The notes: generated by a model from the sequence alone, not told the origin. Positions 9,491-18,903 are shown, numbered from the stretch's first letter. The stretch: DNA of 64,000 bases from JAUIAI01 sp041396685 (GCA_041396685.1 JAWKYD010000018.1:104051-168050), one strand, 5' to 3'. Numbers and translations are program-made.

Positions 9491-10543
9491 TCAGTCGCCG
9501 TGCCAGGTCACGGCCTCGCCCCGAACCCTGTCCTGACCCTCGGGCCCGGTGGCGTTCAGTCGCCATGTCAGCGACACTCCCCCGGCCTGTTCGTCGCGAC
9601 CGGCGAGACGGGCATGCAGGTGGAGGATTTCGTCGGGAAACACCGGCCGCACGAAGTCGCCGCGCAGCGCGCGCAACCGCGCCAGACCGGCGGCATCGAC
9701 CAGCCCGGCGGCCAGATGCCCCATGGGAATCATCGCCTGACCGATGACCGACGGAAAGCCCGCGGCGCGGGCGAACGGCTCGTCGACGTGAATCGGGTTC
9801 AGGTCATAGCTCGCCACCATGTACCAGGCGATGTCCACACGGGTGGGACTGAAGCTGCGCGGCCGCAAGGTGTGATTGTCCGCAAGCGCGCGAGCCTGCG
9901 CCGCCGACGCGATGACCGGATCTCGCACCCCTTCCGAGGCGTTGGGCGAATCCGGCGCGTCGCCGTCTGCCAGTGCTGCCGAAGACGGCGCGAGAATCGG
10001 CCCTGATGCCGCCCCTGATGCCGCCCCGGAAGCTGTCCCGGCCGACGACCCCGGCGACGTCTCGGCTGACGCCGTGGACGACGGGCCCGGCCCGTCATCG
10101 CGACGACCCAGCCGCTCGGCCACGCGGTTGCGCACCACGGCCACCAGCTCGTCGTCGCGGGTGAAGCGGGTCTCGAGCGTCAGAAAGACGATGTCCCCCG
10201 AGCGCCCGCTCTTGCGGGTCACTTCGGTGAGCGTGGTCTGACCCGTGAGCCGGTCACCGACACACGGCATGGCGTGATACTCGTAGTCCTGCCCGGCGTG
10301 CAAGGCGCGCCGGCGTGAGATGCCCAGAGAATCGACCGGGTTCACGCCGATGATCAGGGTCTGGATGCTGCTGTTCAAAAACGTGGGCGGCGCCGGAATG
10401 CGGGCGTAGCCCGCCGCGCGCGCAGCGGCCGCATCGCGGTAGATCGGATTCGGATCGTGCAGGGCCTGGCAGATCTCCTGCACCTTCGCCTGGTCGACGA
10501 CGAAGGTGAAGGGCTGGAAGCGGCGGCCCGTTTCATAGCTCAT
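9491..10543 (-). CDS. MaoC-like double-hotdog dehydratase
   Basis: A 350-residue protein with two hotdog halves. The first (about residues 1-145) begins FTFVVDQAKVQEICQALHDP and resembles the FAS1-like dehydratase N-domain. The second (about 220-350) has DIAWYMVASYDLNPIHVDEP, the MaoC hydratase D-x4-H signature, and GFPSVIGQAMIPMG. Between them is a low-complexity Ala/Gly/Ser/Pro linker of about 60 residues. Likely role: hydration or dehydration of an enoyl-CoA or thioester. It overlaps the stop of marR (ATGA) and is cotranscribed with it, opposite the CoA-ligase operon. Confidence 0.85.
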   Translation of the reverse strand: MSYETGRRFQPFTFVVDQAKVQEICQALHDPNPIYRDAAAARAAGYARIPAPPTFLNSSIQTLIIGVNPVDSLGISRRRALHAGQDYEYHAMPCVGDRLTGQTTLTEVTRKSGRSGDIVFLTLETRFTRDDELVAVVRNRVAERLGRRDDGPGPSSTASAETSPGSSAGTASGAASGAASGPILAPSSAALADGDAPDSPNASEGVRDPVIASAAQARALADNHTLRPRSFSPTRVDIAWYMVASYDLNPIHVDEPFARAAGFPSVIGQAMIPMGHLAAGLVDAAGLARLRALRGDFVRPVFPDEILHLHARLAGRDEQAGGVSLTWRLNATGPEGQDRVRGEAVTWHGD

Positions 10544-11010
10544 GACATGGCGTCCGTGTCTTCTGTGAGCAGCGTCTGCATGACATCACGCAGGCTCTGC
10601 ATACGCTCCACACCGACGCGCCGCGCCCAGCGTCGCTCGAGCGCGCGGCTGATGCTCACCGCCTGGTCGTAGACGCGCTGACCGTACTCGGTCAGCCGCA
10701 CGCGCTTGGCCCGACCGTCATCGGGATCGGGCAGCACCTCGAGCAGCCCGAGCGCGCACAGATCATTGACCAGATACGTCATGTACTGCTTGGTGGTGCC
10801 GGCGGCCGCAGCCAGCGACGTCAGACGCATGCCCTCCGGCCGGATGTGCCGCAGCACGTGGCTGTGCGCATCGCGGATCTCGGAAAACCCCGCTTCGCGA
10901 AGGCCATCGTAGACCTCTCGCTGCAGCGTGCGATAGAGCCCGAAGAGCAGATGACCGAGCGTGGGTTGCCGCGCAGCACGGCTGTTGACGAGCGCGATCG
11001 CAGTAGCCAT
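10540..11010 (-). CDS. MarR family transcriptional regulator
   Basis: A 156-residue winged-helix protein. The recognition region LTSLAAAAGTTKQYMTYLVNDLCALGLLE and the wing DPDDGRAKRVRLTEYGQRVYDQA are standard MarR features. Its start is 71 bp from the divergent CoA-ligase operon, and the predicted promoter of that operon lies just beyond its start. It is therefore the obvious repressor candidate for that operon, with an aryl- or acyl-CoA as possible ligand (inference). Confidence 0.92.
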   Translation of the reverse strand: MATAIALVNSRAARQPTLGHLLFGLYRTLQREVYDGLREAGFSEIRDAHSHVLRHIRPEGMRLTSLAAAAGTTKQYMTYLVNDLCALGLLEVLPDPDDGRAKRVRLTEYGQRVYDQAVSISRALERRWARRVGVERMQSLRDVMQTLLTEDTDAMS

Positions 11011-11014
11011 TTCC

Positions 11015-11043
11015 TTGACAGTGTGAAAGGTGGTCCGTAGATT
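11015..11043 (+). promoter_or_regulatory. Predicted sigma-70 promoter of the CoA-ligase operon
   Basis: TTGACA at 11015-11020, a 17-bp spacer, then TAGATT at 11038-11043: a near-consensus housekeeping promoter on the plus strand. It lies just outside marR and upstream of the gene at 11082. The AT-rich bases downstream of it could hold a MarR operator. Confidence 0.65.
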
Positions 11044-11081
11044 AGTCCAATCATTTTACCAAATTTCAGGCGCAACTCACG

Positions 11082-11285
11082 ATGGTCACGGCGGGATCTT
11101 CAGGTGTCAGCCTGCGCGAAGCGTTAGCCGCTATCGCGTCGCAAATCGATGCGCTGCTCGCGTCGTCGGACCCGTTCGCGCGGGCGATGGCGGAAGACCT
11201 CCGGCGCATGCGCGTCATCGCGAGCTCGAAGCTGCGACAGCTGGAGACCGACGTCGATCCGGCACCCCGGGAGGTGCGGTCGTGA
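11082..11285 (+). CDS. Small hypothetical protein (67 aa)
   Basis: A 67-residue ORF between the promoter and the CoA ligase. Its TGA overlaps the ligase GTG start (GTGA), which argues for coupled translation. The sequence is helical and leucine/alanine-rich (LREALAAIASQIDALLASS), with no known domain. No strong ribosome-binding site is seen before its ATG. Confidence 0.5.
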   Translation: MVTAGSSGVSLREALAAIASQIDALLASSDPFARAMAEDLRRMRVIASSKLRQLETDVDPAPREVRS

Positions 11286-12682
11286 ACGGCGCCGTCGACA
11301 GCGCCGCGCCCGCCCGCCACGACAGCGCCGCGTCCGTGCGCCAGGCCTGGGCGGCCGCCGAGTTCCTGTCGAGAGACGCACTCGAGGCGCTGATGCTGCA
11401 GCGCCTGCGCGAGCAGGTGCGGCGGCTGATCGACGGCAACCCCTTTCATCGCGACCGCTTCAGGGCCGCCGGCGTGAATGCCGACTCGTTGAAGTCGCTG
11501 GACGATCTGCGCCGCTTTCCGTTGATGGACAAGGCCGACGTGCTCGCGGACAGCGCCGAGGCGCCGCCGTTCGGCCGCCGCCTGGGTGTCGAACCGGCGC
11601 GCATCCGCGAGATCCTGACCAGCGGTGGCACCGCCGGCAAGGCGCCCGAGGTGCACGCCTTCACACTCGACGACCTCGAGACCTGCATCGACCTTTACGC
11701 GCTCGACCAGTACTGGAAGGGCGCGCGCCCGGGCGATGTCGCGATGATGGTCAGCCAGATCGGCATGCTGGCCTCACCGCCGCTCAATGTGCGTGCCTGG
11801 GAGAGGCTCGGTATGCCGGTGCTGCGCGTGGGCCCGAACACCACCGAGGAGCGGATCGCCGCCTTCGCGCGGTTCAAGCCCGCGGTTCTCAAGTTGCCCT
11901 ACGTCTACGCCAAGCGCTTCATGCACGCCTGCCGCGCCCAGAACGTGGATCCGCGCCGAGACGTGCCAAACCTGAAGTTCGTGGTGACGTCCGGCGGTGC
12001 CTATCCGTTGGCCTTTGCCGAAGAGATCGAGTCCTTCTTCGGCGCCCCGCTGCACGAGGTCTACGGTTGCAGCCAGGCCGGCTCGGTCGTGGCCGGCACC
12101 TGCGAGGCCGGCGCCAGCGTCGGCGGGGAACGCGGGCTGATGCACACCTTCGATCACGAGTTCATCGTCGAGGTGCTCGACCGCGAGACCGGCCAGCCGG
12201 TGGCCGACGGTGACGAGGGCGAGCTGGTAATCACGCCCCTGCGGCGTGAGGCCTCGCCCGTGTTCCGCTACCGGATGAACGACCGCGTGCGATTTCGCCG
12301 CCACGGCATCTGCGGCTGCGGCCGCCCGTTCGCGGCCTTCGAGTGCGGCACCGTCGCACGCTTCGACGACATGCTGCGCGTCAAGGGCGTGAACATGTGG
12401 ATTCACGACCTCGACCACCTGATCCTGTCGCATCCGCGGGTGGACGAATTCAACGGCCACCTGGCGCTCGACGCCGACGGCCGCGAGCGCGCGACGATCC
12501 TCGTCGAACTGCATGGCGAACCCGCTGCCGATGCCTACCGCCAGATCGTCACCGATCTCGCCGACCGCTTGCGCGACGCCTTCCGGGTGCGATTCGACAT
12601 CGAAGTGGTGCCGCACGGCACCGTGCGCCGTTTCGAACTGAAGCAGCGCCGCTGGAGCGACATGCGCATGGATCCGTCCTGA
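11282..12682 (+). CDS. Phenylacetate-CoA ligase-like (PaaK family) AMP-forming CoA ligase
   Basis: A 466-residue adenylate-forming ligase that activates an acid, probably aromatic, to its CoA thioester. The P-loop-like TSGGTAGK lies near residue 113, the acceptor-site motif VYGCSQAGSVV near 260, FRYRMNDRVRF near 327 and the hinge LRVKGVNMW near 365, followed by the small C-terminal AMP-binding domain. The GTG at 11282 is chosen because it overlaps the preceding stop and gives a normal PaaK-type N-terminus. It is in one operon with an ABC importer, an enoyl-CoA hydratase and a PaaA-like oxygenase, which suggests uptake and aerobic CoA-dependent breakdown of an aromatic acid. Confidence 0.88.
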   Translation: MNGAVDSAAPARHDSAASVRQAWAAAEFLSRDALEALMLQRLREQVRRLIDGNPFHRDRFRAAGVNADSLKSLDDLRRFPLMDKADVLADSAEAPPFGRRLGVEPARIREILTSGGTAGKAPEVHAFTLDDLETCIDLYALDQYWKGARPGDVAMMVSQIGMLASPPLNVRAWERLGMPVLRVGPNTTEERIAAFARFKPAVLKLPYVYAKRFMHACRAQNVDPRRDVPNLKFVVTSGGAYPLAFAEEIESFFGAPLHEVYGCSQAGSVVAGTCEAGASVGGERGLMHTFDHEFIVEVLDRETGQPVADGDEGELVITPLRREASPVFRYRMNDRVRFRRHGICGCGRPFAAFECGTVARFDDMLRVKGVNMWIHDLDHLILSHPRVDEFNGHLALDADGRERATILVELHGEPAADAYRQIVTDLADRLRDAFRVRFDIEVVPHGTVRRFELKQRRWSDMRMDPS

Positions 12683-12746
12683 TTTCCGGGCCGCCGGCAG
12701 CGCACCGGCGGTTCCACCTGGCAGTCCGTCCACCAAGGAGACGAGC

Positions 12747-13871
12747 ATGGTTTTCGAGACTCAACAGCCGACCGCCGACGCGTGGCAACGCCGCCGATCC
12801 ACCGGGCCCGCCCGTGCGGGCAGACGTCGCATGGCCACCGGCCTGATCGCGGCAGCCCTGGTCGCAATCACCGGGGTCGCCAGCGCGGCCGATGATGATG
12901 CGTTTGCCGCCGCACTCTACGAGAAGGCCAAGGCCGCCGGCGAGGACAAGGTCGCCTACTACACCTCGATGGTCCCGGCGCAGTTCCGCAATGTTCAGGC
13001 CGCCTGGTCGGCACGCTATCCGGAGATCGCGATCGAGCACATCCGCGCCGACCTCGGCCAGACGCTCGAACGGGTGCTGGCCGAGAATCGCGCCGGCCGC
13101 CATCTGGCCGACGTCATCTCCAACAACGAGGCGTCATTCGCCGTGATGCAGAAGAGCGATCTGCTCGCGAAGTTCGAATCGCCCACCCACGAGCGATGGC
13201 GCGAACCGCTGAAGTCGAACTTCAACGGCTATCAGTTCCCGTCGCGCGTGCTGCAGATCGGGCTGGCCATCAACACCAACAGCATCAAGGACGGCGAACG
13301 CCCCAAGACCTGGAAGGATCTGACGGCGCCGCGCTGGAAGAGCCGGATCGGCATCCCCGACCCACGGGTAGGCGGCGGCGCGCAGCTCTGGTTCATGACC
13401 TTCTGGGACCGGCCGGGCTATGGCGAGGAATATCTCAAGGCCATTGCCGCCAACGATCCGCTGGTCAAGCCGGGCATCGTGCAGATGCAGCAGGCGGCCG
13501 AACTCGGCGAGGTGGATATCGACGTGGTCGCCTACGACTACGTGACCTTGCCTGCGCGGGATGCGGGCAAGCCGCTCGACTTCGTGCTGCCCACCGACGG
13601 CACCATCCTCATGCCGACCTTCGACTCGGTCGCCGCCAACGCCCCGCATCCGAATGCCGCACGGCTGTTCGTGCACTTCCTGATGAGCAAGCCGGCCCAG
13701 GAGGCAATGACCAAGGCCTATGTGTCGCCGGTGCTCCGTGATGTCGCGCCCAATCCGCGCGCACCCGACCCGAAGGACAGCGAGGTACTGGCGACCGGGC
13801 CCACGCCCGAACAGGTCGCCTCGCTGAAGGAGTACGTCGAGCGCATGAACCGAGTGCTGAACCTGCGGTGA
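12747..13871 (+). CDS. ABC transporter periplasmic substrate-binding protein (iron/polyamine type)
   Basis: A 374-residue extracellular binding protein of the type-1 iron/spermidine/thiamine class. A strong Shine-Dalgarno AAGGAG sits ahead of the ATG. The export signal is preceded by a long basic n-region; the hydrophobic core GLIAAALVAITGVASA ends at about residue 48. The mature part shows KVAYYTSMVPAQFRNVQAAW at the start and TWKDLTAPRWKSRIGIPDPR in the middle, typical of AfuA/FbpA/PotD-like proteins. Although the family often binds ferric iron or polyamines, the operon context suggests an organic ligand. Confidence 0.88.
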   Translation: MVFETQQPTADAWQRRRSTGPARAGRRRMATGLIAAALVAITGVASAADDDAFAAALYEKAKAAGEDKVAYYTSMVPAQFRNVQAAWSARYPEIAIEHIRADLGQTLERVLAENRAGRHLADVISNNEASFAVMQKSDLLAKFESPTHERWREPLKSNFNGYQFPSRVLQIGLAINTNSIKDGERPKTWKDLTAPRWKSRIGIPDPRVGGGAQLWFMTFWDRPGYGEEYLKAIAANDPLVKPGIVQMQQAAELGEVDIDVVAYDYVTLPARDAGKPLDFVLPTDGTILMPTFDSVAANAPHPNAARLFVHFLMSKPAQEAMTKAYVSPVLRDVAPNPRAPDPKDSEVLATGPTPEQVASLKEYVERMNRVLNLR

Positions 13872-15664
13872 GTGCCTCGGCGCGATCTCCGGCCCGGCAC
13901 GCCGGCCCGACGTCGGGCGGCGCGCCGCGCTGGCGTGTTCCCGCCCTGCTGACCCGGGTGCTGGGCGATGCCCGGGTCGCCCCGCGCGAGCGTTGGCTGT
14001 GGCTGGGCGCCGTGCTGGGCACGACGCTGCTCATCGTCTATCCGCTGGGCATGTTCCTGATCGGCGGGTTTCGTTCGGCACCGTGGGGCGACGCGGGCGC
14101 GCACTGGACCCTGGACGGCTTCCGGCAGGCCTATGGCGATTCGCATACCTGGCGCCTGGCGCTGAACACGCTGTGGATCGGCCTGATGACCGTGACCGGC
14201 GTGATGGCCGTGGCGGTGTCGTTTGCCTGGTTGCTGACCCGCACCGACATCCCGGCCAAGCGCCTGCTGCTGTTCGTGGCCACGGCGCCCTACTTCATCC
14301 CGGCGCTGGTCTGCGGCTTTTCCTGGTCGGTGCTGGGCAACCCGCGCAACGGCCTGCTCAACCGCTGGGCCTCGTGGCTCTGGGGCGAGAACATCCGGCC
14401 GTTCAATCTCTACACCCACGAGGGCATCGCCTTCGTGATGATCACCTACATCGCGCCGATCGCCTTCCTGCTCATCTATCCGCTGTTTCGCAGCGTGGAC
14501 AGCTCGATGGAGGAGAGCTCGTACGCGTCCGGCGGATCGGTCTTCAGAACGCTGCGGCGCATCACGCTGCCGGTGCTCGCGCCCGGCCTGCTCGGCGTGG
14601 GCCTGCTGATGGGTATCAAGGCGCTGGAGACCTTCGAGATTCCGTTCATGCTGGGCCAGCCCTCGCGCATCAATGTGTTCACCACCGAGATCTACGCGGT
14701 ACTGACCTTCATTCCGCCGGCCGACTATGCGCGCGCCACCGCGCTGGCCCTGCTGCTCGTGGTGGTCACCGCGGGCGTGGCGCTACCCCTGCAGCGCTAC
14801 GTCAGCGCGCGCCAGAAGGCCTTCGTGACGGTGCGCGGCAAGGGCCATGTCGCCAAACCGACCCGCCTGGGCGGCTGGCGCATGCCCGTGTTGCTGCTCT
14901 GCCTGGCCTACGGCTTCGTCACCCTGCTGCTGCCGCTCTACCCCATCCTGATCGCGGCGTTCAGCAAGGTCTTCGGCGTGTTCGAGGTCGACAACTTCAC
15001 GCTGGAGCACTTCGCGCACGTGTTCGAAACCCCGTTGCTGCAGCGTGGCATCGTCAACTCGCTGCTGCTGGCCGCCGGCGGTGCCACCTTCGGGTGCATC
15101 TGGGCGCTGGGCATCGCCTACACCGTGCATCGCACGCGCCTGCGCGGCCGGCATCTGCTCGACTTCGCCTGCTATCTGCCGGTCAGCATTCCCGGGCTGG
15201 TGCTGGGCCTCGCCCTGCTCTGGGGCTATCTGGCCACCCCGGGCCTGTCCGCCCTCTACGGCACGCACTGGATCCTGCTGATCGCCTACATGACCGTGGC
15301 CCTGCCGTTCGCGCTGCGCGGCATCAGCGCCGCGCTGCTGCAGATCGATCCCGAACTCGAAGAGGCGGCCCGGATGAGCGGCTCGGGATCGGCGCAGGTC
15401 TGGCGGCGGGTACTGATCCCGCTGCTGCGACCGGGGCTGATGGGCGCATGGACCCTGCTGTTCATCATGATCGTGCGCGAGGTGGGCGCCTCGGTGCTGC
15501 TCTACAACTCCGACACCGTGGTGCTCTCGGTGCTCGTGCTCGATCACTGGAATTCCGGATTTCTCGGCCCCGTCGCTGCGATGAGCTGCGTGATGATCGC
15601 CATCATCGTCGCCGCCTTCGCCCTGATGCGGCTGCTCGGCGGTCGGTTCGACGCCGTCTCGTGA
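13868..15664 (+). CDS. ABC transporter permease, fused two-domain (FbpB/AfuB type)
   Basis: A 598-residue membrane protein with two copies of the binding-protein-dependent permease domain, six helices each. Two EAA loops are visible: EESSYASGGSVFRTLRRITL near residue 218 and EEAARMSGSGSAQVWRRVLI near 498. Because both halves are fused, no second permease gene is needed. The GTG start overlaps the stop of the binding-protein gene (GTGA). Confidence 0.92.
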   Translation: MSASARSPARHAGPTSGGAPRWRVPALLTRVLGDARVAPRERWLWLGAVLGTTLLIVYPLGMFLIGGFRSAPWGDAGAHWTLDGFRQAYGDSHTWRLALNTLWIGLMTVTGVMAVAVSFAWLLTRTDIPAKRLLLFVATAPYFIPALVCGFSWSVLGNPRNGLLNRWASWLWGENIRPFNLYTHEGIAFVMITYIAPIAFLLIYPLFRSVDSSMEESSYASGGSVFRTLRRITLPVLAPGLLGVGLLMGIKALETFEIPFMLGQPSRINVFTTEIYAVLTFIPPADYARATALALLLVVVTAGVALPLQRYVSARQKAFVTVRGKGHVAKPTRLGGWRMPVLLLCLAYGFVTLLLPLYPILIAAFSKVFGVFEVDNFTLEHFAHVFETPLLQRGIVNSLLLAAGGATFGCIWALGIAYTVHRTRLRGRHLLDFACYLPVSIPGLVLGLALLWGYLATPGLSALYGTHWILLIAYMTVALPFALRGISAALLQIDPELEEAARMSGSGSAQVWRRVLIPLLRPGLMGAWTLLFIMIVREVGASVLLYNSDTVVLSVLVLDHWNSGFLGPVAAMSCVMIAIIVAAFALMRLLGGRFDAVS

Positions 15665-15694
15665 CGGGCGCGGGCGGACCCTTCGGAGGCACCG

Positions 15695-16888
15695 ATGCTG
15701 ACGATTCGCAACATGCACAAGCGCTTCGGGCGCAACCCCGTGCTCAGGAACATGAACCTCGAGCTCGCCGACGGCGAGTTCGTCACCCTGCTGGGGCCGA
15801 GCGGCTGCGGCAAGACCACCTTGCTTCGGATCATCGCCGGCCTGGAGGTGCCCGACGAAGGCGAGGTCTGGCTCGACGACCAGCTGCTGGTGGGGCCGGA
15901 CGTGTTCATGACGCCCCAGGATCGCAACTTCGGCATGGTGTTCCAGTCGTATGCGCTGTGGCCGCACATGACCATTCGCGAGAACCTTGCCTACCCGCTC
16001 GAGGCACGACGTCATCCGGCCGGCGAGATCGACGAGCGCATCGACGGCATGCTGACCTCGCTGGGACTGGACGGACTGGGCGGGCGCCGGCCGGCCGAAC
16101 TCAGCGGCGGCCAGCAACAACGTGTGGCGCTCGGACGCGCGCTGATCGCGCGACCGCGCCTGCTGCTGCTGGACGAACCGCTGAGCAACGTCGACGCCAA
16201 GGTCCGTCAGGACATGCGCACGACGATTCGCCGCGTGCAGCAGCGCCTGGGCCTGACCGCCGTGTACGTCACCCACGACCAGTCGGAAGCGCTGAGCCTG
16301 TCCGACCGCATCGTGGTCATCAACCGCGGCGCCATCGAACAGCGTGGCACACCGACCCAGATCTACCACCGGCCAGCCTCGCGCTTCGTGGCCGACTTCA
16401 TGGGCAACAACATCCTCGCCGCCACCGTGCAACGACGTGATGCCGCTGGCATCGAGGCCATGGTGAACGCGCTCGGCCAGACAGTGACCCTGGCGCCGCA
16501 CGAGGGCACGCACGATGGCCTCGCGCGCGGCGACGACATCCAGCTCAGCGTGCACCCCGAAGCCGTGCGAATCACGCCGGCCGATCAGGCCACTGCAGGC
16601 CATGTGGCGTCGACCGGCGGGCGCGGCGGCAGCGAGCCCACGCTCGCCGTGGCCAGCTTCCTCGGTGACCGCGTCGAGGTCGATGTCGATTGCGGCGACG
16701 GCACCACGCTGCGCGGCCGATTCGCGGCGGGACTGAACCCGCCCCCCGCGGGCAACCCCGTGACAGTCACCATCGATCCGGCCGACGTCGTGCTGCTGCC
16801 CCGTGCGACACCGGCCGCCCCCGCTGCCGCCGCCAACCCCGCGAACGCGAATGCGCGTACCGCCCACCCGACCGAGACCCTGTCATGA
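15695..16888 (+). CDS. ABC transporter ATP-binding protein (FbpC/PotA type)
   Basis: A 397-residue nucleotide-binding subunit: Walker A GPSGCGKTT near residue 32, Q-loop region VFQSYALWPHMT, signature LSGGQQQR near 136, Walker B LLLLDEPLSNVD near 156 and switch His in VYVTHDQSEA. A C-terminal TOBE-like regulatory domain follows from about residue 245 and ends in an alanine-rich tail. It powers the fused permease upstream. Its stop overlaps the next start (ATGA). Confidence 0.95.
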   Translation: MLTIRNMHKRFGRNPVLRNMNLELADGEFVTLLGPSGCGKTTLLRIIAGLEVPDEGEVWLDDQLLVGPDVFMTPQDRNFGMVFQSYALWPHMTIRENLAYPLEARRHPAGEIDERIDGMLTSLGLDGLGGRRPAELSGGQQQRVALGRALIARPRLLLLDEPLSNVDAKVRQDMRTTIRRVQQRLGLTAVYVTHDQSEALSLSDRIVVINRGAIEQRGTPTQIYHRPASRFVADFMGNNILAATVQRRDAAGIEAMVNALGQTVTLAPHEGTHDGLARGDDIQLSVHPEAVRITPADQATAGHVASTGGRGGSEPTLAVASFLGDRVEVDVDCGDGTTLRGRFAAGLNPPPAGNPVTVTIDPADVVLLPRATPAAPAAAANPANANARTAHPTETLS

Positions 16889-17697
16889 ACGACGACCGCT
16901 ACGCCCGCTACCAACGGCTCCGCTTCGACCGCCCCTTCCCCGGCGTGCTGCGGGTCACCCTGGACTCGCCGCTGAAGATGAACGCGATGGATCCCACCAT
17001 GCATCGCGAAATCTCCGAGGTCTGGGCCGACATCGAACGCGACGAGGAAACGCGAGCCGTGCTGCTGACCTCGGCCGGCCGGCATTTCTCCGCCGGCGGC
17101 GACATGTCCGGCAACCCCGAGGAACGTGGCCGCTTCGACGTCCGGATGCAGGTCATGAAAGAGGCGCGCGCGCTGGTCTTCGGCATGCTGGACTGCAGCC
17201 GCCCCATCGTGTGCGCCGCGCGCGGCTGGTCGGTGGGCGCCGGCCTCGTGTGCCTGCTGCTGTCCGACATCTCCATCGTCGCGCGCGATGCGCGCATGTC
17301 AGACGGCCACGTCAAGATCGGCGTGGCCGCGGGCGACCACGCCGCCATCATCTGGCCGCTGCTCTGCGGCATGGCCAGGGCCAAATACCACCTGCTGCTG
17401 GGCGAGCCCTTCGATGGCGAACAGGCCGAACGCATGGGCATGGTCTCGCTGGCGGTCGACGACGGCGAGCTCGATGCCCGGGCGCTCGCGCTCACCCAAC
17501 GACTGGCCGATGGCGCGCCGTTCGCCATTCGCGCCACCAAGCGCGCGCTCAACAGCTGGCTGCGCCTGGCGGCGCCCACCTTCGAATCGTCACTGGCCAT
17601 GGAGTTCCTGGGTTTCTTCGGCCCCGAAGCCGCCGAGGGCCGGGCCGCGTTCGTCGAGAAACGTCCGCCCGTCTTCGAGTCACGCGTGCCGTTCTGA
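16885..17697 (+). CDS. Enoyl-CoA hydratase/isomerase family protein
   Basis: A 270-residue crotonase-fold protein. The oxyanion-hole segments are HFSAGGDMSG near residue 72 and CAARGWSVGAGLVCLLLSDI near 112; the second catalytic region reads SDGHVKIGVAAGDHAAI. Crotonase members hydrate, isomerise or cleave acyl-CoA double bonds. Next to a CoA ligase and a PaaA-like oxygenase, a PaaB/PaaG-like isomerisation or ring-cleavage step is possible (inference). Confidence 0.92.
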   Translation: MNDDRYARYQRLRFDRPFPGVLRVTLDSPLKMNAMDPTMHREISEVWADIERDEETRAVLLTSAGRHFSAGGDMSGNPEERGRFDVRMQVMKEARALVFGMLDCSRPIVCAARGWSVGAGLVCLLLSDISIVARDARMSDGHVKIGVAAGDHAAIIWPLLCGMARAKYHLLLGEPFDGEQAERMGMVSLAVDDGELDARALALTQRLADGAPFAIRATKRALNSWLRLAAPTFESSLAMEFLGFFGPEAAEGRAAFVEKRPPVFESRVPF

Positions 17698-17769
17698 GCC
17701 GCCGCACCGCACTTGCACTCGCCGACGCACTCACGTCGGCGGCCCCCACGATCCCCACAGGAGTCGCCC

Positions 17770-18903
17770 ATGTTCCCGATCGACAAACGCATCACACAGA
17801 TGGTGTGGTACCCGGCGCCCGACGTGATCCCCGCCCTGATCGACGCGGTCGAAGCCGTGCCGCAGGCGCAATGGAACGAGCATCAAGACCTGTACGAACT
17901 CGCCGATGCAATCGCGCCCGTTCTCGAGCAACACGGCGCGCGCAAATGGGACCTCATCTGGTCGATGGAGCGGCACTTCAGCGAACCCTACGGGCCGCTG
18001 CCCAAGGCCAGACAGACCTTCATGGCGGGCATCCCCGACATGTTCCTGCAAGACGCCGCCGAGCGCGCCGACCCCGGTGACGACACCCCCATCGAAACCA
18101 CACCGCTGCAATACGAACCCGGCATGCCGATACCGGACGAATACCGCGAGTGGCTGGAGAAGCTGTTCTTCGCGCACGGCGAATGCATGCTGCCCATCTT
18201 CGGCCCGGACGCGGTGGGCCAGCGCAGCCACTACTACACCATCGACGAATTCCTCGTGGCCGTGGCACCCGACGCCGAATCGCGCCTGCGGGTCAACAAC
18301 TTCACCGCCGAAGAGTTCAAGCACCAGTACCAGTTCTACCACCTGTATTCGCAGTTCGACCCCGCCATCCCGATGCGCATCTACGAACGCGAGAAAGCCG
18401 TGTTCCGCGCCTACCAAGACGTGCAGCCCATGCAGGACTGGACCGACCGGGCGGCCTTTCACATGCTGGCCGACCGCTTCGGCGTCTACCAGGGCTTTGA
18501 GTGGGTGCAGTCGTCCTACGCACCGCTGGCGCGGGTGTCGCTTCAGGTCGTGAAAGACGAGCGCGGGCACTCCAACTACGGCTACATCCACGTGCGCGAC
18601 GCCATCGAACAAGGCGGGCGGGAGGTTCGCGAGCGTTTACAGCAACGCATCGACGACTTCTTCTATCCGTCGTTCATGGCGTCATTCGGCAGTGCGACAT
18701 CGCGCAACAACCGGATGTGGCGAAAGTGGGGTTTGAAGCTGCACCCGAACGATAGGCTGCGGGTTGCTTATCACCAAGAGATGGAACAGGTGCTCGAGAG
18801 TCTGGGCCTGCGGGCGCCGGAGCTGGAAGTGGCGCTAGCGAAGGGGCAGGAGCAGGCGGCGGCTCGGGCGGCGCGGGCGGGGGTGCAGAAGGTGGCGAAT
18901 TGA
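17770..18903 (+). CDS. Phenylacetic acid catabolic family (PaaA-like) di-iron oxygenase
   Basis: A 377-residue ferritin-like protein resembling PaaA, the catalytic subunit of phenylacetyl-CoA epoxidase, and more distantly BoxB. Likely iron ligands are the FTAEEFKHQYQFYH segment near residue 178 and the KDERGHSNYGYIHV segment near 261, plus an EKLFFAHGE helix near 136. The start is ATG 17770. No PaaB, PaaC, PaaD or reductase gene accompanies it, so it either works alone with a general reductase or finds partners elsewhere. It is the last gene of the operon; the defence island starts immediately after it. Confidence 0.82.
   Translation: MFPIDKRITQMVWYPAPDVIPALIDAVEAVPQAQWNEHQDLYELADAIAPVLEQHGARKWDLIWSMERHFSEPYGPLPKARQTFMAGIPDMFLQDAAERADPGDDTPIETTPLQYEPGMPIPDEYREWLEKLFFAHGECMLPIFGPDAVGQRSHYYTIDEFLVAVAPDAESRLRVNNFTAEEFKHQYQFYHLYSQFDPAIPMRIYEREKAVFRAYQDVQPMQDWTDRAAFHMLADRFGVYQGFEWVQSSYAPLARVSLQVVKDERGHSNYGYIHVRDAIEQGGREVRERLQQRIDDFFYPSFMASFGSATSRNNRMWRKWGLKLHPNDRLRVAYHQEMEQVLESLGLRAPELEVALAKGQEQAAARAARAGVQKVAN

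Noticed and set aside
13993..16440. 815-codon plus-strand open frame
   Set aside because: Out-of-frame reading through the permease and ATP-binding genes; Arg/Ala/Pro-rich noise.
14783..16867. 694-codon minus-strand open frame
   Set aside because: Antisense shadow of the same ABC transporter genes, His/Gln/Gly-rich with no recognisable motif.
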